DNA of 64,000 nt from Brachionus plicatilis (lineage: Eukaryota; Rotifera; Eurotatoria; Ploima; Brachionidae), in contig QEOQ01000070.1 in the NCBI GenBank assembly GCA_010279815.1, positions 244,823-308,822 on the forward strand. The letters are read 5' to 3'. The notes beneath the pieces were generated by a model. That model had not been told where the DNA came from. It ran no database searches and saw only the letters and a program-made list of their open reading frames with translations. Position numbers and translations under genes: made by a program. Positions 20,701 through 31,619 of this stretch are shown here, in pieces (the first letter of the stretch is position 1; each line of letters begins with the position of its first letter).

Positions 20701-23700
20701 AATAAAATTACCAACATCTTCCTAAAATTGTATCAATTTAGTATTTTTTAAACAAATAATTTTAAAAATAACATTTTAAATATTTTAAAAGAAAAAAATT
20801 GTAATTTTTGATTTTTATCATAATCACTAGAGAGTTATATTATAATTAATTAAAAATTAGAATAATAAAACATAAATAAAAATTATTAGATTGTCAATTT
20901 AAAATTTGAAAAAAAATAGGCCACCAATTAACATAGTAAAAATTTTCGATCACTTACAGTACTGCTACGAAAAACTGTTTTTACAAAAAAAGTTATTAAT
21001 TTTTTTTCGAATTCAGGCCCAAAAAATTTAAAAAATGTAAAAAAATTCAAAAAAAAAAATAGTATTTTTTGGAATTTTGGAATTATACGTAATTTCACGT
21101 AAAATTACGTAAAAACAGTTTTTCGTAGCAGTACTGTATGTAATAATTTAAAAAATGAAGGAAAAGGTGAATTTAATAGTAATGAATGATAATTTATTTT
21201 TCAAAAGCATTTTAAAATTTGGTTTTTAGATAATACAAATAGTTGAAATAAATAAATTCAATCAACTATTTTTTTGGCTAGTATGTTATCATATAAATTA
21301 AAAAAACGATCAGAAGTCAATCAGTGAGTTCATTTCAGAAGGAAAATTTAAATAATACAAGCTTTGTATCTACAGAGATATTTTGCAGGTCTTGATTATA
21401 GACCCAGACAATTTCACCCAAATAATGCTCATTTTGAATGTCAGTTTGAGTGATACGCACTCAACTCTCAATCACACTTGATCACACATAATTTTTTCGT
21501 GATACACTCAACTCACACTCAAAAAGCTTTTTTTTTGCGTGACAAAATTTAAAAAAAAATTAAAAATTTTTTTTTATTTTCATGTCAAAATAAATAAAAA
21601 TAAACTTTTAAACATTTTGAAAGATTAGATAGTTAAAAGCTAGCAAAAACAGTTGGTTGAGAACTGGATTTATTTTGGGTTTTAAACTTTTTAATAAAAT
21701 TAAAAAATTTTAAATTTAAAATTCATCTCATTTATCAATAATATATACACAATAATTTCATGATGTTTTAGATATTTGAAATTAAAGTCTTTAGAGAAAT
21801 AGAATGAGTTAAATTTTATTTGAAAATCTGAATAAAATATTTAAAATTCTTTATTTAACCTTTAAATAATATATTTATTTATCTGTACATATACCAACTT
21901 TCAGAATAAAAATATATAAAACAAAATAATTAAAAATTAAGTTAAATAAGATAAAATAATATAAAAAATAATTAAAAAGAAAAAAAGATAAAAATTAATT
22001 TAGTTTTTACTTAATATTCAATCGTCGAAAAACCTAGTCTAGTTGGATAGGTGAACCATACTTCACCTATTATGCAAACAATTCTTGTTCTCGGGTTTTG
22101 TGAACTATAAGTTCACATATTTTTTTTGTTCACGTAAAGGGTAACTACTTTACGTTTAGGTGAAAAACTTTAATATTAGGTGAACAATTTTTAGTTTAGG
22201 TGAACTAATGGTTCATAAAACCTGAGAAGAAAAATTGTTCCAGTAAAAGATGAACCATAGTTCACCTAACCGACTAGATCCGAAAAAATTTGTTTTATTC
22301 TTTAAAAATTTTAACTTTAGTGATAATTGTCGTTCGTTTGATGAATTTTAACAAATGCTCAGTTTAAAAAAATTGCAAAACAGAGCTTAGATAGTTTTTT
22401 ACAAATTTTATCTTAGGGATCATTATATAACAAACTCAAAGTCAAAATTTATAAAAAAAAACAATGTTTTTCATGTTTGCAATATTAACTTATAATTAAT
22501 TTTTATTTGAAACTGAAAAAAATATTTGAAACATCGCACTTTTTTAAAGTTATTTCAACATTGGATACATTTTGTAATTCAAACACAAAAAATTAAACCA
22601 AGTCAGTAATTGACCTTATCATTACCACAGAAGACCTACATCCAAAAACAACAGATTTTAGCACCAACCACAGTTACAATATATTTGATCATTGGCCAGT
22701 CCAAATTAATATTATCCTAAAAAAAACCTGTTCAAACTACACAAATACAGATTGGGACATATTTAACAATTTCTAGCCGAGCTAACCCGTAACACACCAC
22801 CGGTATTAAATCCCTCATCAGATCTCAACAATGAAGTTGCCAAGTTCAACTCAAACATCGAAAAAGCATTGTCAGACGGCACCAAATCCGTCAAAACTAA
22901 AGAAAGATCAATTAAGCTGCCACCAGACGTAAAAGCCATGATCAGAATCAATGTCAAACTCCAACGTCTCTTTTCAAACACACAAAGCCAACTCACCAAA
23001 AACAACATCAACAACAAAATCAAGAAAGAACCCTCCGCCTCAGACATGGAACTCAACATTTGCAACGCTTATTGACTCAAAGCTGAGCGAAAAGCAATTC
23101 TGGAACAAATTAAAGACACAAACAGAATCAACAGGGCCACTCCCAAATTCCACACTTAAATCAGACGAAAAAGCCGAGACCTTCGCTAAACATTTCGAAA
23201 AAACATTTACCACCAACAGCAAGTCAAAACCCAAACCAAGCCTCTTCATATACTACGCCACTAACAAAAACAATAACCCAATCTCAAACACAGAACTGGA
23301 GAGGCCATTGCCAATCTAAAAAATACCAACTCAAAAGGCCTAGACTGTATTTCCATCAAAATAATAAAAAACTTCAACGAAATTAACAAAAACTACGTTC
23401 TACACCTATTCAACCACTCGCTAGATCTACACCATGTACCACCCGCCTGCAAATCAGCAAAATCATACTTATCATTAGCTAACACCCAACCACTCAACAC
23501 AAAAATCAAAACACTACTGATTAACTACATATCTAATGCCCCCACCAATAAAATAAAAAGCACAAAAAATCTAATAAACGAATTCAAACCATACACCGGT
23601 AAAAGAAACTGCTCAATTATTGACTCGCTATACCCTAACATTTTAAGGTAAATAAAGAATTTTGGCTATGAAGCTAATTGTCGAGTTTCAGTCCTAATTG

Positions 23701-24721
23701 TCGTCACCTTCCACATCCCACCCCACCCAACCAACCTAGCCGATGACTCCATTATAAATGCTATCAATATTTGATTAAATTGGTATCCTATTTAACAGCG
23801 TAACTAATTAATATCGTCACTCAAATTTTTTTATTTATTTATTTATTTATTTCATTTTGCGCCAATTCTGGCGATGTATTAAAATTAAAAAATGAAAAGT
23901 GCAAAAAGTAAAATGTAAGACAGAAAATAATGATACAAATTTGTAAATAAAAAAATGAAATGAAGATTATTTTGTTAATTTAGTTTCAATAAAAAAAATA
24001 ATTTATAATTTGTACATACTAAAGTTTTAATTTTTTTCTTCATAATAAACATAAGAATATAAAAATTATAAAATATTTAAATCTTTTAATTTATTATTCA
24101 TTTAATCTTACAAATAAATTTGTAATTGTTTTTCCTCATTTTTTTTTTTTTTNNNNNNNNNNNNNNNNNNNNNNNNNNNNNNNNNNNNNNNNNNNNNNNN
24201 NNNNNNNNNNNNNNNNNNNNNNNNNNNNNNNNNNNNNNNNNNNNNNNNNNNNNNNNNNNNNNNNNNNNNNNNNNNNNNNNNNNNNNNNNNNNNNNNNNNN
24301 NNNNNNNNNNNNNNNNNNNNNNNNNNNNNNNNNNNNNNNNNNNNNNNNNNNNNNNNNNNNNNNNNNNNNNNNNNNNNNNNNNNNNNNNNNNNNNNNNNNN
24401 NNNNNNNNNNNNNNNNNNNNNNNNNNNNNNNNNNNNNNNNNNNNNNNNNNNNNNNNNNNNNNNNNNNNNNNNNNNNNNNNNNNNNNNNNNNNNNNNNNNN
24501 NNNNNNNNNNNNNNNNNNNNNNNNNNNNNNNNNNNNNNNNNNNNNNNNNNNNNNNNNNNNNNNNNNNNNNNNNNNNNNNNNNNNNNNNNNNNNNNNNNNN
24601 NNNNNNNNNNNNNNNNNNNNNNNNNNNNNNNNNNNNNNNNNNNNNNNNNNNNNNNNNNNNNNNNNNNNNNNNNNNNNNNNNNNNNNNNNNNNNNGTAGTA
24701 GTAGTAGTAGTTGTAGTAGTT

Positions 24722-24761
<40 letters not shown>

Positions 24762-24762
24762 C

Positions 24763-24794
<32 letters not shown>

Positions 24795-27700
24795 GAGTAG
24801 TAGTAGTAAAAATTACAATACAAAAAGTAAAAAGGTTATAACTTTTGTTCTAACGGATCAAAACATGTTCTGCAAATGTAACAACTTTTGTTACATCTAT
24901 TGTGAAAGTCTTCTAAATGTGTGCAAATTTATGCAAAATTTCACGCCATTGAAACGTATTGAAACGAAATGCGCAATTAATTTGCAGAGTTTTTGCAGAC
25001 TTTCACAAAAGGTGTAACAAAAGTTGTTACACTTAGTTACATTTGCAGAACATGTTTTGGACCGTTAGGACAAAAGCTATAACCTTTTTTACTTTTTGTA
25101 TTGTAATTTTTGATTGAAAATTCACAATGCCACTCTTTATCTAGCTCTAGAGCAATTGTTTGAATGTCTTGAGTGTCCATTCGTTCAACTATCGGATTAA
25201 TTTTCAGTTTTCTTTTCTTTACCTTTAGTTTGTTCCACAAATTAGGGACTTAATTTCATGATATTCACAGATTGATTGATAAAATTCTATTTTGTTTAAA
25301 ATTTTACACTTTTTGACTAAAATATGCCATTATTTCCATAAAATTTAATAGAAACCGTATAATTATTTTTTTATTTAGGGAAAAAATGAAAGGAAAAAAC
25401 GCTTAGAATAAATATTTTTTTTAGAAGAGAGGCTCTAGGCTGGAGCAGACTTGAAGAGAGGCGCAGGCGTGGTGTTCGCATCCAACTGCATTAATTACAA
25501 TACGGTCATGATCGGATGACATTCATTGATGGGAATCAAAAGCTGGCTTCGGACGGTTTAGACAGCCCAGCAGGGAATACAAGAACTTGTCATAAAGCGA
25601 TAGAGCGACAACTTATCCGCAATTGTTGGGTGAGACACAACTTTTTTCCTAACCGGACTGCAGGAAATTGGAACACTCTGGATGAAGTGACTAAGAGCGT
25701 CACTAATACGAACATTTTTGAAAAAAGAATTGACAAGCTACTGATTTAAAATATTTTGTAAAAATTCTTTTTTTTTGATGCTAGTTAAATTTAAAAATTT
25801 TCTTGCATCAAAAAATAGGACATTCAATGAAAAAAATATAAAATAGTTATTTGAAAATATGTAAAAATAAGTTATCTAAAAATAACTTATTTAAAAAATT
25901 GGCCGTAGGCTGTTATAGTGGGGCGTCTACGTGCTCCACTTGGAGACTCAAGTCTCCCACAGCATTTATACTCCTACTACTACTAAATATTTTTTTCTAA
26001 ATTGAAAAAAAAATTCTTTTTGAGCTAAAATATTTTTTGATGTTAATTCCAATAATCAAATTAGCATTGTATGACTTAATTCGACATTTCAGGTTTTTGA
26101 TTTTTCACTCGGCTATTTTGTGTTCAGTACTTTGATAATAGATAATATTTTTAGGTAATAATTTTTCATTTTTTAAAAAAACACAAAAAAAAAAAAAAAA
26201 AAAATAATTTTATTTTTATTTTCTTTTACTTCTCCTTAAAGGAGGTTAATTCAATTCAATAAACAATGAATAATAGAGGAAAATAATTTTCAAAATTTAG
26301 TTTATGCTTGTCACTCAAGATTTCAATTAAGATTTTTTAAAATTTTTGAAAGTAACTAAACTAAACCCATTTTTTTAAATTTTATAAACCATTAATTTTG
26401 ATACATTTTTTTGTGAATTTTTAATAAAAAAATTACAAAAAATAAATAATGTTTCTAATAAAAGTAAATTTTTACAATAGTGCAAAAATAGCGGTAGACT
26501 GACTCTAACCACAACTAATGAAAAAATGTCACTCGAAATTTAGCTTAATTTTTCCATAGAGAAATTAAAGCCAATTTGTAAAAAAAAAACTTACTTGAAC
26601 TTTTCTGTTCAGCATTTCCGATAGTAACATGGTTAACCTGTGAAATATTTCTCTATCAATCTCGGTCAATTTACATTTAAATATATCTATAACTCTAGTT
26701 TAAATTATAAATTGCTGAAAAATTTTAAATTGTTTTCTCACTGTAGAAATTGGGTTAAATTTAAATTTGATTCGTCGTCCCATGGAAAAGTTTTCAAATT
26801 GAACAAATAATATTGGGAAAAATTTTCCAACATACTAAACACCGTTGATTCAAATTCATTTTTTTCAAATTGAGAAAATTTCTTTAAGCCAATAAATTCT
26901 AGACTTTTCGCTTGATCAAGAAGAATTTTCAAATCTAACTTATTCAATGTTACCAATTTGGACATCTCGAATATTTCCCTTAAATTCATGAAAAAAATTA
27001 AATTAAAATTATCACGAAAAAATTGAAATTACATTAAAATTTTGGAATTCGACGGAATCATGTAAAAATCGGTAAAAATTCTCAAAAAATCAATTGCTAT
27101 TTTACTCAAGTATTCTTTATTTTGCTTCAAAATCTCAAATTCAAATATTTGCTTGAGCAAGTATTTGTACTGGTTGAGCAATTTGGTTGTGTCATTTGAT
27201 GCCCAACTCTCAATTTTTTCATTTTCTGTTTCGTTTTTCTTTTTAAAACAAATGAAAAAAAAAATTAACAAAATCAATTGCTTACAAAATCAATGCTACA
27301 GACAAACTGAAATTTTAATAAGCCTCTGGTGTCATGTTGAATGTCATTGTGGCGACATTTTAATTGATTCCAATCGGAATCTAAGTCTTTCAAATTCTTT
27401 TAAATAAAAATAGTTTTAAAAAATAAATAAAGATTTTATACAAACTTTTATTTGAATTTTAAATTGGCCAATAAAGTCCTTTCGCAATTTTCTCGATTCA
27501 GAAACCGACCTCCACACTCTGATCGATTAATTAATTTCAGCAAAAAAGCAATTTTAAGATAAGTTTACTTTCGCAGAAAATATTTTTCATTCTGATTTAT
27601 GTTTTTTTTATTTCCTTCTTTAAAAACTTCAACAACCAGAAAGTCGTTTAAATTTTTTATTCCCCTAAAAGCATTTATTCAACTAGGAAACAAAAAATTT

Positions 27701-28245
27701 TTAAAATTACAGTTTAAAATTTTCACTAGATTTTAGGCTGTTGACGTTCAAAGTTTTAGTTTGAAATACTTCTTTTTTCATATTTTTTGAGTAGATTTCA
27801 TTAAAAGAGCTTCGTACTATGCTTTTTCGTTGAAATGTTGTTTCTTTAAGTAATAAAAAATGAAAAAGTTTTAATTCAAAATTTTTTATTACTAATTATA
27901 GATTGAGAAAGCCTTCGCTCTGAATTAGCTTTTCTAATCGATTCTTCTTCAAGAACATAAATCAAACAATAAACATTTTCTATTTTATCCGAGTCATGTT
28001 TTATCACCAGATCCCTCAATTCTATCATCGATAAATCGAGAGTGTAAACAGGAGTCTTAGAAAAAAAATTTAAATTTTAAAAATTTAATAACATAATTTA
28101 CATTTTTAAATTTGTTTTCACATTCCTCGTGCTCTTTTTGAGTTTTGTTGAACAATTGTTGTATATAATTGTTAAAAGAATAAGATTGTACAAAACTTGT
28201 GGCAGCCAACATACTCAATTCATACATGGTCATCAGAGCTAAAAA
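14790..28245 (-). CDS. UNC13D: Munc13-4 (UNC13D)-like vesicle-priming protein, 21 exons
   Basis: Exons (minus strand, 5' to 3'): 28102-28245, 27893-28055, 27711-27843, 27569-27664, 27446-27518, 27286-27396, 27033-27238, 26742-26978, 26595-26637, 20511-20721, 20131-20336, 18514-18873, 18391-18465, 18079-18338, 17755-18025, 17349-17454, 15647-15825, 15519-15600, 15300-15465, 15030-15246, 14790-14978. All have GT-AG borders and every phase fits, giving about 1,170 residues, close to human UNC13D (1,090). Order: NNYIQQLFNKTQKEHEECEN block, C2A (LDLSMIELRDLVIKHDSDK to KDFIGQFKIQIK), MUN region (CVNNTIYIKKK; ILIKHIQNLI; LPLLEFFDK), C2B (GSIYFKIGYEENK to KCLGECFYPI), then RRKEFDREAKNF. Munc13-4 tethers and primes secretory granules through SNAREs; BAIAP3 is the closest alternative. 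C2 calcium ligands are mostly lost (see findings). Start uncertain: Met at 28233 or 28227, or an unseen upstream exon. Confidence 0.85.
15826..17348 (-). other. Intron 16 of the Munc13-4-like gene
   Basis: A 1.5-kb AT-rich intron. A 60-codon plus-strand frame at 16910-17092 is Lys/Asn/Phe-rich with no domain, and I treat it as noise. No transposon is recognised here. Confidence 0.5.
18874..20130 (-). other. Intron 11 of the Munc13-4-like gene
   Basis: A 1.26-kb intron. The only notable content is the LINE-like tail at 20070-20118. Confidence 0.5.
20070..20118 (+). mobile_element. Retrotransposon 3' tail, two-hairpin type
   Basis: GGGTAGTGCCC and GAGGGTTACCCTC stem-loops followed by AAACTATTTAATTAAAC. 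It has the same architecture as the tail at 8370-8460 and sits just inside intron 11. Confidence 0.45.
20957..21136. mobile_element. Tc1/mariner-type MITE, 180 bp, intact
   Basis: Ends CAGTACTGCTACGAAAAACT and its reverse complement AGTTTTTCGTAGCAGTACTG, with inverted similarity of about 28 bp and more. It is flanked on both sides by TA (20955-20956 and 21137-21138), the target duplication of Tc1/mariner elements, and starts with the typical CAGT. The interior has A/T runs and a GAATTCAGG motif shared with 5975-6425. Confidence 0.9.
22036..22275. mobile_element. TIR MITE with repeated GGTGAAC/GTTCACC motifs
   Basis: The left half (CTAGTTGGATAGGTGAACC, then TTGTTCTCGGGTTTTGTGAAC) is an imperfect inverted copy of the right half (GTTCATAAAACCTGAGAAG ... 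GATGAACCATAGTTCACC). About ten GGTGAA/GTTCAC hexamers are spread along it. It resembles the element at 13372-14137 in motif but not in terminal sequence. Confidence 0.7.
22575..23655 (+). pseudogene. LINE endonuclease/reverse-transcriptase relic
   Basis: Frame-broken remnant of a Jockey/CR1-like non-LTR retrotransposon ORF2. The first part ends an AP-endonuclease domain (SVIDLIITTEDLHPKTTDFS ... HWPVQINI). The linker follows with WNSTFATLIDSKLSEKQFWN and DEKAETFAKHFEKTF. Then comes the start of the RT fingers (AIANLKNTNSKGLDCISIKI ... VLHLFNHSL). Several stops and frameshifts separate these blocks and the catalytic YxDD region is absent. The plus strand is strikingly C-rich and G-poor compared with neighbours. 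It lies inside intron 9 of the Munc13-4-like gene, antisense to it. Confidence 0.8.
23815..23875 (-). mobile_element. Retrotransposon 3' tail, CGCCAGAATTGGCG type
   Basis: On the minus strand, CATCGCCAGAATTGGCG followed by CAAAATG and (AAAT)n. CGCCAGAATTGGCG is a perfect 14-bp palindrome. A second copy with CATCGTCAGAATTGGCGTTAA and a similar tail lies at 53310-53356. Confidence 0.6.
24153..24694. other. Assembly gap (542 N)
   Basis: A run of N flanked by poly-T on the left and a GTA microsatellite on the right. The true size is unknown; low-complexity sequence probably caused the break. Confidence 0.99.
24695..24808. repeat. (GTA)n microsatellite
   Basis: More than 35 near-perfect GTA/TAG triplets directly after the gap, with a few substitutions (TTG, AGC, AGG). 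Confidence 0.95.
24808..25111. mobile_element. TIR MITE, ~304 bp, long inverted ends
   Basis: Inverted ends of about 85 bp: the left begins AAAAATTACAATACAAAAAG and reads on to AACATGTTCTGCAAATGTAAC, and the right is its reverse complement with few changes. The middle contains AAAGTCTTCTAAATGTGTGC and TTTGCAGAGTTTTTGCAGAC, shared with 7385-7575. It is inserted directly beside the (GTA)n array; the array context hides any target duplication. Confidence 0.85.
25437..25985 (+). mobile_element. 5'-truncated LINE: RT C terminus and 3' UTR
   Basis: The frame reads LGWSRLEERRRRGVRIQLH, one stop, then an open stretch to the stop at 25749 containing RHNFFPNRTAGNWNTLDEV and IFEKRIDKLL. LGxxSLEERRxRGDLI and the later WNxLP-like block are the standard C-terminal landmarks of LINE reverse transcriptases. 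A structured 3' UTR (GGGGCGTCTACGTGCTCCAC) ends in (CTA)n at 25972. Most of the element is missing. It is a different lineage from the LINE end at 3337-3515. Confidence 0.75.
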
Positions 28246-28263
28246 CTTGAAAAAAAAAAACAT

Positions 28264-28610
28264 TTGTGAGTTAATTATTCCTACTTTTATTTTCTTAAAA
28301 TTACTTTATTTAAAAGCAAAATTATAATTTTAAAAATAACTAAATATCATAGCAATAGACCAAAAAATTTTAAATTAGCTCATAAGTTAGTCATGAGATT
28401 GAGCTTTACCTGAGTTTTTAAACTATTATGAAATTTTCTCTTTTTAAGATTTTAGGTAAATATTGCTTAGTTATTATACCTTTCGGTCATTAAACGTAGA
28501 ATTTATCGGTCTGAAAAAAAATTAGCCTAAACTTAGATAAAATTATAATTCAAAATCATAAAATTAAAGGCGCACATTTTTGACTATGTGTTAAATGTGA
28601 TTGACTTGAT
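28264..28610. other. 5' flank of the Munc13-4-like gene
   Basis: No further exon could be joined with confidence. On the minus strand ATG ACC GAA AG|GTATAA near 28495 looks like a small first exon, but its phase does not fit the exon at 28245. Confidence 0.3.
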
Positions 28611-28619
28611 ATCTTTATT

Positions 28620-28800
28620 TTGATGAAAATTTAATTATACCCTTTTAAAAATTTAGCATGGGAATTTCGATACACTTTAATATAAAATATAAAATTTAAC
28701 ACGAATTAAGGTAAATAGCTATTAAATTTGCTTTTAAAAATATTACACAGCAAATATTTTTTTTACCTTTATTCTGTTAAGTAATGTCAGAATCATTACG
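28620..28800. repeat. Direct repeat, copy 1
   Basis: Shares ACCCTTTTAAAAATTTAGCA, then TGGGAATTTCGA, and TTACACAGCAAATATT, then CCTTTATTCTGTTAAG with 29677-29799, about 1.06 kb downstream in the same orientation. This copy has a roughly 50-bp extra segment between the two blocks. Confidence 0.75.
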
Positions 28801-29676
28801 TTTGTAGACCAAAAAAACACAAAAATTTTTTTTAATTTACAAATAAAATATTTACTTTGTCATAATATGTTATTTCTAAATTACGTTAAAATTCCTTTGT
28901 CATTAGTTCATTTTATATAAGTTATTTATTTGTTTTCTGTACCTAGCTAAAGCTCATTCAGAATAAAATATAAAAAAAAATAAAAACTAAATAAGTGAAA
29001 ATTAAAAATAAAAAAAGTGAGGACTTAAGTGATTTCTGGGACTTCATACAATTCAAGAGAAAAAAAATGTTTTTTTGGCTTTTTTAAAAATAAAACTATG
29101 TACCATAGGGTATTAAAAATTTATTCTCCTTTGATAATATATATATATTTATAAAGAATGTTTTTATTTTAATCATTGAATACTTGGCAAAATGTAAAAA
29201 AACTTTACGTTTTTAGATTTTTTATGCAATATTTGATAAAATTTTTATTTTTAAAATAGACTCCTAAATAATTTGAGAGTTTTTATTTTTATTCTAAAAT
29301 ATTTCTCAAAAAATCTAAAAATGTGAAAGCTTAAAAATTTAAAATTATTTTCATTTTTCCGAATACTTGGATCTGAATGAAATATAACTTATTAAAGGGT
29401 TAGTTATTTTCAGACCCCTGGGTTCGTTTTTTTTGGGCATCCCAGAAAAAAAATTAAAGGTTTCAAACTTTACGAATTTCAAGTCAAAATTAGAAATTCA
29501 GATAGCAGTTTAGTTTTGAATTTTTTGAACTTTATGTATCTTATTTTAATTTTTTATAATATTTTTTTAAGCGAAGAAGCTTGTTGCAGATAGACAAATA
29601 AATAAAAAAATTAAGTGGTAAAAAAATTAGCTATAAAAAAGCCTTTATTTTTTAATTACGATAATTTAGTTTCTTA

Positions 29677-29799
29677 CTTTTGATGAAATTATACCCTTTT
29701 AAAAATTTAGCATGGGAATTTCGAAAAATTGGAAATTACACAGCAAATATTTTTTTTGCCTTTATTCTGTTAAGTAATGTCAGAATCATTACTTAACAG
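29677..29799. repeat. Direct repeat, copy 2, ending in a perfect hairpin
   Basis: Second copy of the repeat at 28620-28800. It ends in a perfect 13-bp stem (CTGTTAAGTAATG / CATTACTTAACAG) with a 7-base loop at 29767-29799. Copy 1 keeps only the first half of that palindrome. Confidence 0.8.
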
Positions 29800-29904
29800 T
29801 TTATATAGTCATATTATATAAACTCTTACTTTTTTAATAATTTATTAGCAAGATTAAGTTAATTAAGAAAATAAATTAAATAAAAATTTTATGATAATTT
29901 GATT

Positions 29905-31615
29905 TAGACAGTTTCGATCCACAAAATGGGCAGTCAATTTCACTTTAATTATCGAAAAACTTGTCAAAAAGCAATTGCACATTACATAACCGCATTGACA
30001 AGAAACCAAGTATTCATTTGAGTGCTTAATCAAGATATTTTAAAATGTAAATAAAAGGAAATAAAGCATTAAGTAAAATATTTCATCTCAATTATTAAAA
30101 CAAATTGGACAATCGGCAATAATTTCATTGTCGGATTCATAATTACTCTTTGGATCTTTTAAATTTAACGTTTATTTTTTTTTCTCTCTTAACAATTTCA
30201 TTTACCTTTAGCATAAAACGCTTCAAATTCTTGATTATTGTTCAGCAGCAGTTGTGCAAAATTGCAAAATGTGCCCGAATGACAATCTTTTTAGCAGTCA
30301 TTAAAATACTTCGAAAATTGAAGCCTTTTTTTCCTAAGACTCAAATCATTATCTAACTTTTGGTTCTATCATGACCAGAAAAACCAACTAAGCTTCTGGA
30401 AAAATAATCACAAGTCAAAGACGTGTCAAATCTATATCCTGATAATCTTTCAATCTGTTTGGCAAAAAATTCATGCGCATAGTCAGGCTTGAAGGGCTTT
30501 TTCTGAGCTAATATTTGTCATTTTCAGCTGACAGTTTACAAAGATTAATTCTTATTTTTTTTTGTTTCATTTTTGATTTTACTTCCACCATAAAGTTTAT
30601 TTTGTATCTGAAATTTATAGGATTTCAACGAATCAGAAGGATAAGGAAAAGCCGCATCATTTGTATCTCCTGAAGCAGAAAAAAGTGCTAAATTTGAAAT
30701 GGTTACATTTGGATATTTCATGAACCATCTGTAAATAATTGCAACTTCCTTCATCAGTCCACTGCCCAGTCAACAAAATTTTGAGGAATTTTTATAGGCT
30801 TTTTAAAGATTTTTAAGAAGGCTTTATAAAGGGTTTTGGACTAATTATCTTTAAATAATCTACAAGGAATTTTAAAGAATAATTTAATGAAAATCTCCTT
30901 TTTTTCTTTAATCTATTATTTAAATAATTAGTATTTTATTAGAGCTAGAGTTAAGGGCATTTTGAATTTTCGAACAAAAAATAAGAACAAAAGTTTTAAA
31001 TTGGAAAATTTACTTAAAATTTATCAGCTGATACACATATTGTCTTAGCAAGAACTCTGCAAAAAAGTATATATATTGATAAATAATTAAAATTAAATTG
31101 CAGTTTTTTAAAGGAAAAAAATTTGGCTAGAACAACCTTTGGATCAGCTGATTGATTTTGAAGAACGATATTGTATCTTATACTAAAAAATTTGTTACAA
31201 TTTAAAAATTTTGTTCTTATTTTTGTTCCGAAACCATAGTGCCGTGTAATTTTGATAAATAGATAAAAAAAGCTTTTCAATAATAAGCTGTAACTTAATG
31301 CTTAGCAATGTGAATAAAGAATCGATTCTTCTTTAATTTTAAGAATTTTTAAGAAATTCTTAAAATTTTTTCTTGTTCTTGGAAGTTTTTTCTTGTTTTT
31401 TAATTATCTGATTTCTTAGATTTTTTATTTTCATTAAAATCTCTGTTTTTGATTCTTGATAAAATAAAATTTTCTCTTTTCTGTATTAAAAATAATCGAA
31501 GCCTTATTAAATCTAGTTTAAATTTTTCATTTGCTGACACCATAAACATTGGAATATTGTAATTTGTTGCCAAATTTGCTTCTCGTTGACAAGCAAAACA
31601 ATCTACAGAGATTTT
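29905..31615 (-). pseudogene. Decayed multi-exon gene ending in a RING-like Cys cluster
   Basis: Several minus-strand blocks look coding but cannot be joined into one open frame. 31400-31610: CFACQREANLATNYNIPMFM followed by VSANEKFKLDLIRLRL. 30560-30760: YRWFMKYPNVTISNLALFSA and SGDTNDAAFPYPSDSLKSY, after an acceptor-like TGGGCAG. 30360-30525: PFKPDYAHEFFAKQIERLSG. 30230-30350: a CCCH-like FNDC ... CHSGTFCNFAQ containing a stop. 30090-30165: IIADCPICFNN. 29915-30030: EYLVSCQCGYVMCNCFLTSF, then after a frame change DCPFCGSKLSK. The final Cys pairs recall the CNOT4-type RING (CPxC ... CxCGYxxCxxC ... CPxC). In-frame stops and a frameshift suggest a pseudogene or strongly diverged gene. Identity unknown. 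Confidence 0.4.
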
Positions 31616-31619
31616 AATG

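Larger units (their letters stand above)
20722..26594 (-). other. Intron 9 of the Munc13-4-like gene (5.9 kb, holds the gap)
   Basis: Exon 9 ends ...RKVQ and exon 10 starts EDVGNF with matching phase 0, so no exon need be missing. The intron is filled by transposon remnants listed separately (20957-21136, 22036-22275, 22575-23655, 24808-25111, 25437-25985) and by the assembly gap. Confidence 0.65.

Noticed and set aside
24098..24823. Frame running through the N stretch and the GTA repeat
   Set aside because: Mostly N and a microsatellite; meaningless as a protein.
30150..30356. 68-codon plus-strand frame
   Set aside because: Antisense to the Cys-rich minus-strand blocks, hydrophobic composition from A/T, no homology.
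31400..31612. Block CFACQREANLATNYNIP...VSANEK as a Rab GTPase C-terminal part
   Set aside because: The SA motif resembles the Rab G5 box, but no P-loop, switch or NKxD motif is nearby, so a GTPase call is not supported.
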